64,000 bases of DNA from Bacteroidales bacterium (GTDB taxonomy: Bacteria > Bacteroidota > Bacteroidia > Bacteroidales > FEN-979): assembly GCA_017882335.1 (NCBI GenBank), contig JADGPR010000007.1, positions 1 through 64,000 on the forward strand. Direction: 5' to 3'. A model generated the notes under the pieces. That model searched no databases. It saw nothing but the letters and a program-made list of their open reading frames with translations, and was not told where the DNA came from. The position numbers and the translations under genes were made by a program. Each line of letters starts with the position of its first letter. The first letter of the stretch is position 1. This document shows, in pieces, positions 33,150 to 42,016 of this stretch.

Positions 33150-35057
33150 TCAATCCATAACAACTATTTTACAGCCCCCGATAACTGTGTTATCTGAGGA
33201 TTCAACAAGCAGGTAATAAACCCCGCATGAAAGATTGCCTTTTTGAAAAGTCAGCACCGGCTGGTTTTTCATCCAGGGCAAAACACGCACTTCTTTCATC
33301 CCGGAATCATAAATTGTAACTTTCTTATCAAGGTTATTCCATTTCGATCGCAGGATCTTGATTGTTGCAGTTGACCTGAAAGGATTCGGGTAGCACCTCA
33401 CCATCTGTGAGCTGAAAGGATTGCCATTGTGATCCCCGATCCCTGTAATCAGTCGCTGAACCAGTTCGATCCCATCACCAGTGCCAAGGTTGCGTGAATA
33501 TTGTTTGTCGGTGTCATTGTTCCAGTGTTCATGGGTTCCCATACTCGCTATCCGCGTTCCATCATGATTGGGATTATAGATGATTCCCGGTGCCCAGTTG
33601 GCCGAATCGGCTGCCTGGTGAAGGTAGTCATCGCCGCCATCTATATGTGAATAGGTGGTAAATTGTGCACGGACGAAATCAAACCCGACCGATTCTATGG
33701 CAACATGGTCCTGGGAAACGATCACCGATGACGGCCAGTCATTGTTGAAGGGCACCATCTGCCATTTCTTCGGTGCACAAACCGGCATATCCCCGCCCCA
33801 CAACCCGTCGATCAGGAACAATGCAGTTTTCTCTCCAAGATCCTTGTGTTCCATGAGGTCAACCAGGCATCTGTATTTCCCGTAACCGTTTCCTATTCCG
33901 GACCCGTCCGGGCTGGGAAGTGAATAGTGCAGGTGCGACGACCATTCCCGGCATATTGATCCGAAATGATTCTTTGCACAGAATGTCCCACCGGCGAGGT
34001 CGTGTTGTTTCAGGCAGGCCATGTTAATCATATACGAAGCATCAATATATGCCTGGGGAAGAGAATCAGAAATAGTTCCGTCGCTGTAAAATAACACAGG
34101 CGCTGAGGTCGGTACGGCACGGGTCCGCCCGTGTTTACCGAACCGGTCAAGGTATTTAACCGAGGGGAAAACGCTGTGGCAGATTTCCCAGTAATGATCA
34201 AAGAACAACCGGTCGGGATCACCCACGGAGATATCTCCTTCCGCCACACCTGCAAAATTCACCAGCTGTTTAAGCATCGACAGTATAAGCTGAGGGGCAA
34301 TATCCATGTATTCAGTCAGCGCACTTCTTTGATAAGTACTTGTGTCAACGTTGGGAATATACCCGGTAGTTATATTCACCTTGATCGCAATCTTTTGTCC
34401 GGACGTGTAACCTGTATTCCCGTGGCCATGCGTCTGGTTGTAGTACCGGAAAATAGCATCCCACGCAAGGCTGTCATTATCTGTACCGGTCAATGTACGG
34501 ATCGCTTTGGATAGCATCTTATCCGTCTCCACCTGGCTGGTATTCTCATTCTGCCACCAGTAATCGCCGGCAGTATTGGTGCAATTTTCATTGGTTGCAT
34601 CAGGATCCCATACCCAAACCACCCTGCCGGGGTATGTACCACGTGCAATCCCTATGGGTTGGTTCCGTACTTCCTTAATCATGAGCGTTTTTGCCGAGAG
34701 GGGAATCGTGCTATGATACATTGAAAACAGGAAGGCAAACAAGAGCAGGATGATGAAGCCTGTACCCAACATGTAATGAGAGTTTTTAAAGCTCGTTCGT
34801 ATCTTTTTTACAGCAAACACAGAAGTTGCAATTCCCGCAAGATAAAGGACAAATGCAGATGCAAACGGGGCTGCAACCCGCATGCAGGGATAGTTCGCGC
34901 GACTGGGTTTGGGTATCACCCGGATGAGGAACCACACTGTTGCGATGATCCCGAGGAGAATTAAGCCGAACCTGGTTCTTGTTTTACGCTCCATGAACCA
35001 TTTTTTCTCAAGCTGGAAACGCGAATTTTTCATTGGACCTGAGTTTAGACGTATCAT
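33150..35057 (-). CDS. DUF362 protein with membrane segments and T9SS type A sorting domain
   Basis: A 635-residue protein. Three hydrophobic segments (about 30-47, 62-85, 97-112) precede a DUF362-like domain (about 150-480) and a T9SS type A domain at the C-terminus (YPNPFRSTATIKI...GVYYLLVESS). No classical signal peptide leads the protein; the ATG at 35057 or the one at residue 9 may be the start. DUF362 members are often ferredoxin-like or iron-sulfur-linked, but there is no Cys cluster here. The T9SS domain with N-terminal multi-pass membrane anchor is unusual. Confidence 0.7.
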   Translation of the reverse strand: MIRLNSGPMKNSRFQLEKKWFMERKTRTRFGLILLGIIATVWFLIRVIPKPSRANYPCMRVAAPFASAFVLYLAGIATSVFAVKKIRTSFKNSHYMLGTGFIILLLFAFLFSMYHSTIPLSAKTLMIKEVRNQPIGIARGTYPGRVVWVWDPDATNENCTNTAGDYWWQNENTSQVETDKMLSKAIRTLTGTDNDSLAWDAIFRYYNQTHGHGNTGYTSGQKIAIKVNITTGYIPNVDTSTYQRSALTEYMDIAPQLILSMLKQLVNFAGVAEGDISVGDPDRLFFDHYWEICHSVFPSVKYLDRFGKHGRTRAVPTSAPVLFYSDGTISDSLPQAYIDASYMINMACLKQHDLAGGTFCAKNHFGSICREWSSHLHYSLPSPDGSGIGNGYGKYRCLVDLMEHKDLGEKTALFLIDGLWGGDMPVCAPKKWQMVPFNNDWPSSVIVSQDHVAIESVGFDFVRAQFTTYSHIDGGDDYLHQAADSANWAPGIIYNPNHDGTRIASMGTHEHWNNDTDKQYSRNLGTGDGIELVQRLITGIGDHNGNPFSSQMVRCYPNPFRSTATIKILRSKWNNLDKKVTIYDSGMKEVRVLPWMKNQPVLTFQKGNLSCGVYYLLVESSDNTVIGGCKIVVMD

Positions 35058-35065
35058 ATGCTAAC

Positions 35066-35112
35066 ATTTGAAATGACGAAATAGCGAAATTCAGCTCATC
35101 AGCTCACTAGCT
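35066..35112. repeat. AAATAGCGA and CTCATCAG array upstream of the DUF362 gene
   Basis: GACGAAATAGCGAAATTC followed by AGCTCATCAGCTCACTAGCT, the two 8-9 bp families of 17037-17139. Confidence 0.6.
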
Positions 35113-35845
35113 ATTCTTCCTTCACCTTTATCTCCGTCTTGGGCGGCTCGGGGATTTTGTCGGTTTTGATGAGGACACCATGGTTATAAATATCGGTCGA
35201 TACGAGTTTTCCGTCGAGGTCGTAAGTGAACCATTTGCCTTCAGGATAACCGTTGAGGTATTGCCCGGCGTTGAACTTTTGCCCCGTAGGATAAAACACC
35301 GTCAGCGGCCCTTCTTTCAGGTCATTATTATAGGTTCCCTGCAGTTTTACCGTTCCGTCATCAAAATACTGTATCCACGATCCTACCCGCAGTCCCTCTT
35401 TCCAGTTGATCACCTCCGCAACGGTCTTTCCGGCAAAATAGGTCTTAGCTGTGCCGTTCTTCTTCCCGGTTTTATATATCTCTTCCGAAACTAGTGATTC
35501 ATCAAATTCGCTGAAGAAACGCCACAACCCTTCCCGCTTCTCATTCACATATTTCCCTTCTGCATTTTTCTTACCGTTGGGGAAATAAATTGTCGTGTTG
35601 GTGGTCTTCCCGTCTTCTGAAAAAACGGAAACCGCCTTTCTCGATCCACCGGGAAAATAATATTTAAAAGTACCTTGCGGGATGTTGTTCTTGAACTGTC
35701 CCTCATATACTTTCCGGCCGGCGGAATCCAATTTAATCCATTGATCCTGTCTCCTTCCGGCTGCATCTTTTTTATTGAATGTTTCCTGGTTAAACCCGGT
35801 AAGCGGAATCATCGCGATGAGGATAAAAAAAAGAAATTGCTTCAT
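35111..35845 (-). CDS. MORN-like repeat exported protein (YwqK family)
   Basis: A 244-residue exported protein: signal peptide ([20 protein letters not shown]), then about seven repeats of YxxGKxxGxWxYY type, as in [17 protein letters not shown] and [16 protein letters not shown]. Databases name such proteins toxin-antitoxin YwqK family antitoxin, but a toxin is not seen here and the label is not supported. Repeats of this kind fold as beta-hairpins and may bind membrane lipids or partners. A Pro/Lys/Glu tail ends it. Confidence 0.72.
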   Translation of the reverse strand: MKQFLFFILIAMIPLTGFNQETFNKKDAAGRRQDQWIKLDSAGRKVYEGQFKNNIPQGTFKYYFPGGSRKAVSVFSEDGKTTNTTIYFPNGKKNAEGKYVNEKREGLWRFFSEFDESLVSEEIYKTGKKNGTAKTYFAGKTVAEVINWKEGLRVGSWIQYFDDGTVKLQGTYNNDLKEGPLTVFYPTGQKFNAGQYLNGYPEGKWFTYDLDGKLVSTDIYNHGVLIKTDKIPEPPKTEIKVKEE

Positions 35846-35863
35846 GTGGTCCTTATAAAACTG

Positions 35864-35871
35864 TACTTTTG
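35864..35871 (+). promoter_or_regulatory. -7 box (TACTTTTG) for recR
   Basis: TACTTTTG lies 22 nt before the TTG start at 35894. A TTG at 35837-35839 is 24 bp away, slightly long for the -33 element. Confidence 0.4.
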
Positions 35872-35893
35872 CGGTTGTAAAAATAAATATAAT

Positions 35894-36517
35894 TTGAACA
35901 CCTATCCGTCAAAACTCCTTGAGAATGCTGTTTCGGAACTATCGAAACTGCCGGGCATCGGGCGTAAGAGTGCACTGCGGCTGGCTTTGCACCTGCTCCG
36001 GAAAGATGTTTCAGAGGTGGAGGCTTTCGGAAATGCAGTGATAAAGATGCGGAAGGAGATCCGCTATTGCAGGGAATGCCACAACATCTCCGATGCCGAC
36101 CTCTGTTCGATCTGTGCCAGTCCCAAAAGGGATAAATCAACCATCTGTGTGGTGGAAACCACCCGGGACGTTATGGCCATTGAGAACACCGGGCAGATGA
36201 GTGGAGTTTATCATGTACTTGGCGGGATCATCTCGCCCATGGAAGGGATCGGGCCCGAAGATCTTAACATTGAAAGCCTGGTCGGGCGTATTACAGAAGG
36301 AGAAGTGAAGGAGATTCTGCTTGCGCTCCCCACCACCATCGAAGGCGATACGACTAATTTCTACCTCTACCGCAAGTTGAAAGATTTTACACTGAAAGTC
36401 ACCACGCTCGCCCGCGGCGTTTCCATTGGTGATGAACTGGAATTTACCGACGAGGTTACCCTGGGACGTTCCATCCTGAACCGTACGCCTTATGAGGGGA
36501 TGTTTCTTAAGAAGTAG
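35894..36517 (+). CDS. recR: Recombination mediator RecR
   Basis: A 207-residue RecR. The start is TTG at 35894, as homologues begin [13 protein letters not shown]; a longer frame upstream is not the gene. Helix-hairpin-helix [16 protein letters not shown], zinc finger with C59, C62, C71 and C74, and Toprim domain ([15 protein letters not shown]) are present. With RecO and RecF it loads RecA at gaps; those genes are not in the window. The stop codon is directly followed by GGCGAACT units. Confidence 0.95.
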   Translation: MNTYPSKLLENAVSELSKLPGIGRKSALRLALHLLRKDVSEVEAFGNAVIKMRKEIRYCRECHNISDADLCSICASPKRDKSTICVVETTRDVMAIENTGQMSGVYHVLGGIISPMEGIGPEDLNIESLVGRITEGEVKEILLALPTTIEGDTTNFYLYRKLKDFTLKVTTLARGVSIGDELEFTDEVTLGRSILNRTPYEGMFLKK

Positions 36518-36642
36518 CTGGCGAACTGGCGAGTTGATGAGCTGATGAGTTGGTGAGTTGGCGAGTATATTTATTTACTTTGTGACTCTGTAACTTTGTG
36601 ACTTTTATTTAGCATCCAGCATCCAGCATCCAGCATCCAGTC
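36518..36642. repeat. Tandem arrays after recR
   Basis: Three modules: CTGGCGAA/TTGATGAG units of 8 bp (36518-36565), ACTTTGTGA/CTCTGTA units (36573-36603), and AGCATCC units (7 bp, four copies, 36611-36640). The first two modules are the inverse of 28652-28742. The third ends near the stop of the next gene. Confidence 0.75.
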
Positions 36643-36643
36643 T

Positions 36644-36868
36644 TCACTCTGTTCCGAACAATTTCAACTGGTTGGCTGATACTCGCGGAGTACAGGGTGA
36701 TAAACCGGCATAATTGTCGAGCAGGGGGCGGATGGACTTTTTAATGATCTTGGTGGGAGTTGTGCCACGGCTCCTGCAGAAATTTTCAAGCGACCGCTTC
36801 TGGCGCATGGTCAGTTTCAGTTTGAGCGTCCTGTAACGGACAGGTTTCCGGACTTTCTTTTTTGTCAT
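36644..36868 (-). CDS. Small basic protein, possibly DNA-binding
   Basis: A 74-residue, very basic protein (MTKKKVRKPVRYRTLKLKLT), with a central helix-turn-helix-like segment and a C-terminal QLKLFGTE. It overlaps the glmM stop by 4 bp (ATGA), so it is translationally coupled. The region RQKRSLENFCRSRGTTPTKIIKKSIR looks like a ribbon-helix-helix fold (inference). I know of similar unnamed small proteins beside glmM in Bacteroidota. Confidence 0.6.
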   Translation of the reverse strand: MTKKKVRKPVRYRTLKLKLTMRQKRSLENFCRSRGTTPTKIIKKSIRPLLDNYAGLSPCTPRVSANQLKLFGTE

Positions 36869-38268
36869 TTTGTATTTTTCTCGTTCAGGATTTCCTTGAA
36901 ATCATTGATGATCTTTTTTGCAAGGTTTTCGGCCTTGGCAAGAAGGTCACTTTCGGCATAGATCCTGACAATGGGTTCGGTATTCGATTTCCTCAGGTGA
37001 ACCCATTCGTTGTCGAAATGGATCTTCACCCCGTCGATGGTGGTGATCTTCATCGATTTGTATTTCCGGATGATCTTTTCCAGTATCTTGCCGATATCCA
37101 TCTCCGGTGAAAGCACGATCTTGTTCTTTGAGATAAAAAAAGAAGGATAAGTGTCGCGGAGACCAGAACAGGTCTTCCCCGATTGTGCAAGGTGTGTAAG
37201 GAAAAGTGCGATCCCCACCAAGGCATCTCTTCCATAATGAAGTTCAGGATAGATCACGCCGCCATTCCCTTCACCGCCGATCACTGCTTTATGCTTTTTC
37301 ATCATCTCCACCACATTCACCTCCCCTACTGCCGAGGCAAAATATTTTCCGCCGGCTTTCTCTGTAATAATCCCGAGCGCCTGTGAAGAGGATAAATTGG
37401 AGACCGTGTTCCCAGGCCGGTTCTGCAGGATATAATCGGCCACAGCCACCAGGGTATATTCTTCGCCGAAGGGCTCCCCTGCTTCGTTGATAATGGCAAG
37501 GCGGTCCACATCGGGATCGACCACGATGCCAAGGTCGGCATTGATTTTCACCACCCTTTCACAGATCTCATTAAGGTGTTCGGGAAGCGGCTCCGGGTTG
37601 TGTGCGAATTCCCCGTCCGGCTCGCAGTTGATTGGATCGATCTTATCTACACCCAATGCTTTCAGCAGCATCGGGACTGCAATGCCCCCGGTTGAGTTGA
37701 CCGCATCCACAGTGATGCTGAAGCGTGCTTTCTTTATGGCATCGGCATCGACCAGCGGAAGGTCCAGTATCCTATCAATATGTTTTTGGAGGAAGGAATC
37801 ATCGTAGGTATATCTTCCCAACTGGCTCACTTTCGCAAAACGGTAATCCGAAGCTTCAGACATCCTGATTACTTCCTGATTGTCAGCTTCAGATAGAAAC
37901 TCCCCAAGATGGTTGAGTAGTTTCAGTGCATTCCATTGTTTCGGGTTATGGCTTGCCGTGATGATGATGCCTCCCTGTGCACTGGTTTCGAGCACGGCCA
38001 GTTCGGTGGTGGGCGTAGTGGTGAGGCCGATATCGATCACGTCGGCGCCCATGGCAAGAAGGGTTCCTGAGACCAGGTCGCTTACCATGCCACCGGAGAT
38101 CCGGGCATCCCTGCCGATGACAACCTGCAGGTTGTTGTCCTTAAATCCCTTCTTTATAAATTCCGTAAATGCCGCTGTGAATTTTACGATATCATCCGGT
38201 GTCAGTCCTTCTCCGGGTTTTCCGCCAATGGTTCCTCTGATACCGGAAATAGACTTTATAAGGCTCAT
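36865..38268 (-). CDS. glmM: Phosphoglucosamine mutase
   Basis: A 467-residue member of the alpha-D-phosphohexomutase superfamily. Phosphoserine Ser 106 in IITASHNPKQWNALK, metal loop in VVDPDVDRLAI, the GEGNGGVIYPELHYGRD sugar loop and the NTEPIVRIY phosphate loop. The start ISGIRGTIGGKPGEGLTPDD is typical of Bacteroidota GlmM. It converts glucosamine-6-P to glucosamine-1-P for peptidoglycan and lipopolysaccharide. A small basic protein gene is coupled behind it. Confidence 0.9.
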   Translation of the reverse strand: MSLIKSISGIRGTIGGKPGEGLTPDDIVKFTAAFTEFIKKGFKDNNLQVVIGRDARISGGMVSDLVSGTLLAMGADVIDIGLTTTPTTELAVLETSAQGGIIITASHNPKQWNALKLLNHLGEFLSEADNQEVIRMSEASDYRFAKVSQLGRYTYDDSFLQKHIDRILDLPLVDADAIKKARFSITVDAVNSTGGIAVPMLLKALGVDKIDPINCEPDGEFAHNPEPLPEHLNEICERVVKINADLGIVVDPDVDRLAIINEAGEPFGEEYTLVAVADYILQNRPGNTVSNLSSSQALGIITEKAGGKYFASAVGEVNVVEMMKKHKAVIGGEGNGGVIYPELHYGRDALVGIALFLTHLAQSGKTCSGLRDTYPSFFISKNKIVLSPEMDIGKILEKIIRKYKSMKITTIDGVKIHFDNEWVHLRKSNTEPIVRIYAESDLLAKAENLAKKIINDFKEILNEKNTK

Positions 38269-38288
38269 CTTCTGTCTTAAGTTTAAAG

Positions 38289-38296
38289 CAAAAGTA
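38289..38296 (-). promoter_or_regulatory. -7 box (TACTTTTG) for glmM
   Basis: TACTTTTG on the minus strand, 20 nt before the glmM ATG. Confidence 0.4.
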
Positions 38297-38310
38297 CTTT
38301 TTTTTTAATT

Positions 38311-38372
38311 ATGGGTATTAGGTATTGGGTTTTGGGTTTTAAGTTTTAGATTCTGGATGCGGCATGCTGCCT
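38311..38372. repeat. GGGTATTAGGTATTGGG-type low-complexity array
   Basis: GGTATTA/GGTATTG/GGTTTT units lead into a GGATGC/GGCATGC stretch. A related series occurs at 54490-54520. No gene is visible in the 260-bp glmM-TPR gap. Confidence 0.55.
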
Positions 38373-38488
38373 TACTGTTGTAGGCAGGTATACTCACAAA
38401 AGTAAAGTTTTTTTAATGTCTGGTAAAGATGTTGTTGAAAAAAAATAAAATCTGGGCCATGGCTGGAATCGTCCTCATTTATTTTTCG

Positions 38489-38496
38489 TATTTTTG
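38489..38496 (+). promoter_or_regulatory. -7 box (TATTTTTG) for the TPR gene
   Basis: TATTTTTG lies 33 nt before the ATG at 38530. No -33 TTG. Confidence 0.35.
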
Positions 38497-38529
38497 CAGA
38501 GGTTATAAAAAGCGGTTAACTGCTGACTC

Positions 38530-39945
38530 ATGATGGAAGATCCATTCGATCCCTATGCAGATCCTGAAACCTTGCAACTTGCCCGGCGTTTCGAGCAAAT
38601 GGTAAAGGAAGATCATCAATATTTTTTCGATTTGGATGAATTCGAAGAGCTCATCGATTATTATCTTTTCAACAATGAAATCCGCAAAGCCGAATCCTGC
38701 ATTACCATCGCCCTGGAACAGTACCCCGGCGAAACCGGCCTCCTGCTGAAAAAGGCCCAGTTCCTCATCTCCACCGATAAAAATGAGAAAGCCTTAAAGA
38801 TTCTTTCAGACCTCGACGGAAACAATTTCGATGATTACGAAATTCACCTAACCAAGGGAAACCTTTACAGCCAGCTCGACCGTTCGGAGAAAGCCATCGA
38901 GGAATATACGCTTGCCCTGCATGATTCCGACGACCAGGATGAGGTTCTCTCTAACATTGCTTTTGAATATGAAAATCTTGGGAAATACGAGAAAGCCATT
39001 GAGTTCCTGACGCTGGCAACAGATCAGAACCCTGACAACGATGCCGCATTGTATGAACTTTCATTTTGTTTTGAGATCTCGCAGCAAACAGAGAAGGCCA
39101 TCACTTTCCTGACAGGCTATCTTGAGAAGCGTCCGTTCTCTAAAGCAGGCTGGTTCAATCTGGGTATTGCCTACAGCAACCTTGAACTTTTCGAAAAGGC
39201 CATCGATGCTTACGATTATGCCATTGCTATCGATGAAGCTTTTGCATCGGCATATTTTAACAAGGCAAATTGTTATGCCAACCTCAACAACTATTCCGGT
39301 GCCATTGAAACATACCTTGAAACCAGTTTCTATGAAGACCCGGAACCGCTGACCTTCTATTACATTGCCGAGTGTTATGAGAAGATGGAGAAGTTTGAAG
39401 CAGCAATCCAATATTACACTAAGGCCATCGATCTCGACCCCGAGTTCGGGGATGCATGGCTGGGGGCAGGCGTTGCATACGATGCATTGAATAACCCGAA
39501 GGTTGCACTTACCTACGTTGAACGCGCCATCAAAATTGGACCTACCATTCCCGATTACTGGTTCCTGTTGGGAGACATCCAGGTGAAACTTGCGCAGGTC
39601 GAAGAAGGAATATCATCCTACCGAAAGGTGATCGAACTGGAACCTAACGATCCGGAGGTCTGGCTGGAACTTTCCATGGTTTATGCCGACCAGAAAGACT
39701 ACGATAAGGCCCTGGAAACATTGAAGGAAGGAATGAAGTGGCATGATCAGAATCCCGATTTCCTTTATGCAAGTTCGATCTACATGCTGAAATCAGGTAA
39801 GACCAAGAAGGCCTGTGAGGTGCTCGAAAAAGCGCTTTCCATGGATTATGACGGTCACCGCAAGATGTTTAAAGCGTTTCCTGATCTCAGGGAAAACCAA
39901 ACCATCACAGAAATTATTGAAGGATACCGCGACAAGCGTCAGTAA
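38530..39945 (+). CDS. TPR repeat protein
   Basis: A 471-residue cytoplasmic protein made almost entirely of tetratricopeptide repeats (about twelve), with typical units such as EKAIEEYTLALHDSDD and EAAIQYYTKAIDLDPEFGDAW. There is no signal peptide. Acidic N-terminus MMEDPFDPYADPETLQLA. It precedes the comA-like gene by 57 bp in the same direction. TPR proteins are scaffolds; the partner is unknown. Confidence 0.85.
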   Translation: MMEDPFDPYADPETLQLARRFEQMVKEDHQYFFDLDEFEELIDYYLFNNEIRKAESCITIALEQYPGETGLLLKKAQFLISTDKNEKALKILSDLDGNNFDDYEIHLTKGNLYSQLDRSEKAIEEYTLALHDSDDQDEVLSNIAFEYENLGKYEKAIEFLTLATDQNPDNDAALYELSFCFEISQQTEKAITFLTGYLEKRPFSKAGWFNLGIAYSNLELFEKAIDAYDYAIAIDEAFASAYFNKANCYANLNNYSGAIETYLETSFYEDPEPLTFYYIAECYEKMEKFEAAIQYYTKAIDLDPEFGDAWLGAGVAYDALNNPKVALTYVERAIKIGPTIPDYWFLLGDIQVKLAQVEEGISSYRKVIELEPNDPEVWLELSMVYADQKDYDKALETLKEGMKWHDQNPDFLYASSIYMLKSGKTKKACEVLEKALSMDYDGHRKMFKAFPDLRENQTITEIIEGYRDKRQ

Positions 39946-40002
39946 CACAATACGAGATACTTACCCGTTTTACGATCTGAGCCTATTTATAAAACTACCT
40001 AT

Positions 40003-40791
40003 ATGGAGAACATCCATTTTCCCCTGATGCCGGAACGAACGAAGAAACCACGGACAAACGGAGTCGTCATGGTCATGGATAAAGGCCTCAGCATCCGCGA
40101 AGCCGAAGATTTCATCTCAGTGTGTGGCGACCTTACCGATTTTGTGAAGCTGGGTTTCGGAACATCGGTCGTGACTCCCAATGTTAAAGAGAAGATCAAA
40201 ATTTACCAGGAGGCAAACATCAAGGTCTATGTGGGAGGAACCTTGTTCGAAGCCTTCCTGATCCGCAAAATGGAGAAAGAGTACCGCCAGTTTATCGACA
40301 ACCTCGGCCTTGATACCATTGAGATTTCCGATGGTTCCATGCGGATCGAACATGCGAAAAAATGTAAAATAATTCAAACTTATTCGAAGGATTATACGGT
40401 CCTTTCAGAAGTCGGCGCCAAAGAGGCCGGTATCCTGATTGCTCCTGCACGCTGGACCGAGATGATGGAGACGGAGCTGGCAGCCGGCGCCTTCATGGTC
40501 ATTGCTGAAGCACGTGAGAGTGGTACTGCAGGCATCTACCGCCCCAGTGGGAAAGCGCATTCCTTGCTGATCAACATGATCCTCTCGAAGATTGATATTG
40601 AACAGATCCTCTGGGAAGCCCCACAGAAATCGCAGCAGGCATGGTTCATCCAGCATTTCGGTGCCAATGTGAACCTGGGAAACATCCCTCCCAGCGAGGT
40701 CATTCCCCTGGAAACACTTCGCCTTGGCCTGCGGGGAGATACCTTCTTCCGTTTCCTCCCTGATAAATGCAAAAAATACAAACTGGAATAA
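40003..40791 (+). CDS. comA: Phosphosulfolactate synthase-like protein (ComA family)
   Basis: A 262-residue protein with the ComA signature: VMDKGLSIREAEDF, VKLGFGTS, KVYVGGTLFEAF, TIEISDGSMRI, and the FGANVNLGNIPPSEVIPLETLRLGLRGDTF end. In methanogens ComA adds sulfite to phosphoenolpyruvate to give (2R)-phosphosulfolactate, the first step of coenzyme M synthesis. This organism is not a methanogen, and no comB, comC or comDE is near. A role in sulfonolipid, cysteate or other sulfonate formation is possible, but not shown. aroE follows 6 bp later. Confidence 0.85.
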   Translation: MENIHFPLMPERTKKPRTNGVVMVMDKGLSIREAEDFISVCGDLTDFVKLGFGTSVVTPNVKEKIKIYQEANIKVYVGGTLFEAFLIRKMEKEYRQFIDNLGLDTIEISDGSMRIEHAKKCKIIQTYSKDYTVLSEVGAKEAGILIAPARWTEMMETELAAGAFMVIAEARESGTAGIYRPSGKAHSLLINMILSKIDIEQILWEAPQKSQQAWFIQHFGANVNLGNIPPSEVIPLETLRLGLRGDTFFRFLPDKCKKYKLE

Positions 40792-40797
40792 CAGACC

Positions 40798-41538
40798 ATG
40801 ATCATTTATGGATTGATCGGGTATCCCCTTTCACACTCCCGGTCGGGATCGTGGTTTGCTGAGAAACTCAGAAAAGAAGGAAAATCCGGCTATAGTTATC
40901 TTGATTTCCCCTTGTCGTCCCTGAATGAGTTTCCTGTTCTCCTTTGCGGGCACCCTGGTCTTGAAGGGTTGAATGTGACTATTCCCTATAAAGAGCAGAT
41001 TATTCCATGGCTTGAAGAACTGGATCCGAAAGCCGAGATCATCGGTGCCGTCAATACCATCCTCATCCGCAAGGAAAAGGGGCATATTCACCTTAAAGGG
41101 TTCAATACCGATGCCGATGGATTCCTTCAGTCTGCCGATTTCTCAGGACACCGTAAGGCTTTGATCCTGGGAACTGGTGGTGCGGCAAAAGCAGTTGCCT
41201 TTGCATTAGCCGAAAAGGGAATATCTTATCTTTTTGTCTCCCGTTCAAAAAAATCAACAAATCATATCTCTTACCAGGAACTTTCAGAAGAAGTGTTTTC
41301 AAGTCATACCTTGGTCGTGAATGCAACCCCGCTCGGGATGTTCCCATCGGAAGAGACGTTTCCTCCCATCCCGTATCATTTTCTTTCGGAAAATCATTTT
41401 CTCTACGACCTTGTCTATAATCCTGAAATGACTGTTTTTATGAAGAAAGGATCAGCCGCGGGCGCAAGGGTTCAAAACGGGATCAGGATGTTGGAGATCC
41501 AGGCAGAATTGTCCTACCGGATATGGAATAATAGTTGA
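40798..41538 (+). CDS. aroE: Shikimate dehydrogenase
   Basis: A 246-residue enzyme of the shikimate pathway, reducing 3-dehydroshikimate with NADPH. The shikimate-binding pair Ser 12 and Ser 14 is in YPLSHSRSG; the catalytic Lys 65 is in VTIPYKEQ; Asn and Asp in GAVNTI and GFNTDADGF; the nucleotide loop is GTGGAAKAVAFAL. Only 6 bp separates it from the comA-like gene, so they are co-transcribed. Confidence 0.93.
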   Translation: MIIYGLIGYPLSHSRSGSWFAEKLRKEGKSGYSYLDFPLSSLNEFPVLLCGHPGLEGLNVTIPYKEQIIPWLEELDPKAEIIGAVNTILIRKEKGHIHLKGFNTDADGFLQSADFSGHRKALILGTGGAAKAVAFALAEKGISYLFVSRSKKSTNHISYQELSEEVFSSHTLVVNATPLGMFPSEETFPPIPYHFLSENHFLYDLVYNPEMTVFMKKGSAAGARVQNGIRMLEIQAELSYRIWNNS

Positions 41539-41543
41539 AGTTC

Positions 41544-41822
41544 CTATACCTTCTTTTCCGGGGAGACCGGCGTCTCCGGCTCCTCTGTCCTTACCACTTC
41601 GATCTTCAGGTTTGCAACCATGGCTGCCAGTGCGCCTACCGCTGCAAGTGTCGGAGCAAGGATTGCCCCGATCAGCCCAAAAGTCACAGGGATTTCGAGG
41701 TATACCTTCCCATCTTCATCCTTGATGATCAGCTTCCTGACATTGCCTTCATGCAATAATTCCTTCACTTTCCCGATCACTTCCTCGCCTTTCACCTTAA
41801 ATTCTTCCTTGAAATTTTCCAT
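41544..41822 (-). CDS. DUF4342 protein
   Basis: A 92-residue protein starting MENFKEEFKVKGEEVIGKVKELLHEGNVRKLIIKD and ending in a hydrophobic segment (GLIGAILAPTLAAVGALAAMVANL) followed by an acidic tail. This is the DUF4342 family, with a membrane segment and no known function. The upstream ATG at 41849 would add nine residues that do not look like the family. Convergent with aroE with 5 bp between. Confidence 0.75.
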   Translation of the reverse strand: MENFKEEFKVKGEEVIGKVKELLHEGNVRKLIIKDEDGKVYLEIPVTFGLIGAILAPTLAAVGALAAMVANLKIEVVRTEEPETPVSPEKKV

Positions 41823-42016
41823 ATACTTTAAGATTAAACATGTTACCATTCTGGATATAGATATATTTAAAGGATTTCCAGTTGATCAAAGGTAATGCTG
41901 TTCGGGTTTTTTGTCAAGCAGAAAAACGGGGAAGAACCCTGAATCCTCCTGAGATTCATGCAAGTAGGAAACCAGCGAAAGAATACCGAACTGCTTTAAG
42001 AGCAGAAGCAGCGTTA

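Noticed and set aside
35111-35845. Toxin-antitoxin module (the YwqK antitoxin label)
   Set aside because: The protein is an exported MORN-like repeat protein; no toxin gene or co-translated partner lies beside it.
36518-36642. A possible CRISPR array
   Set aside because: Units are 7-9 bp with no spacers of constant length, and no cas genes are present anywhere in the window.
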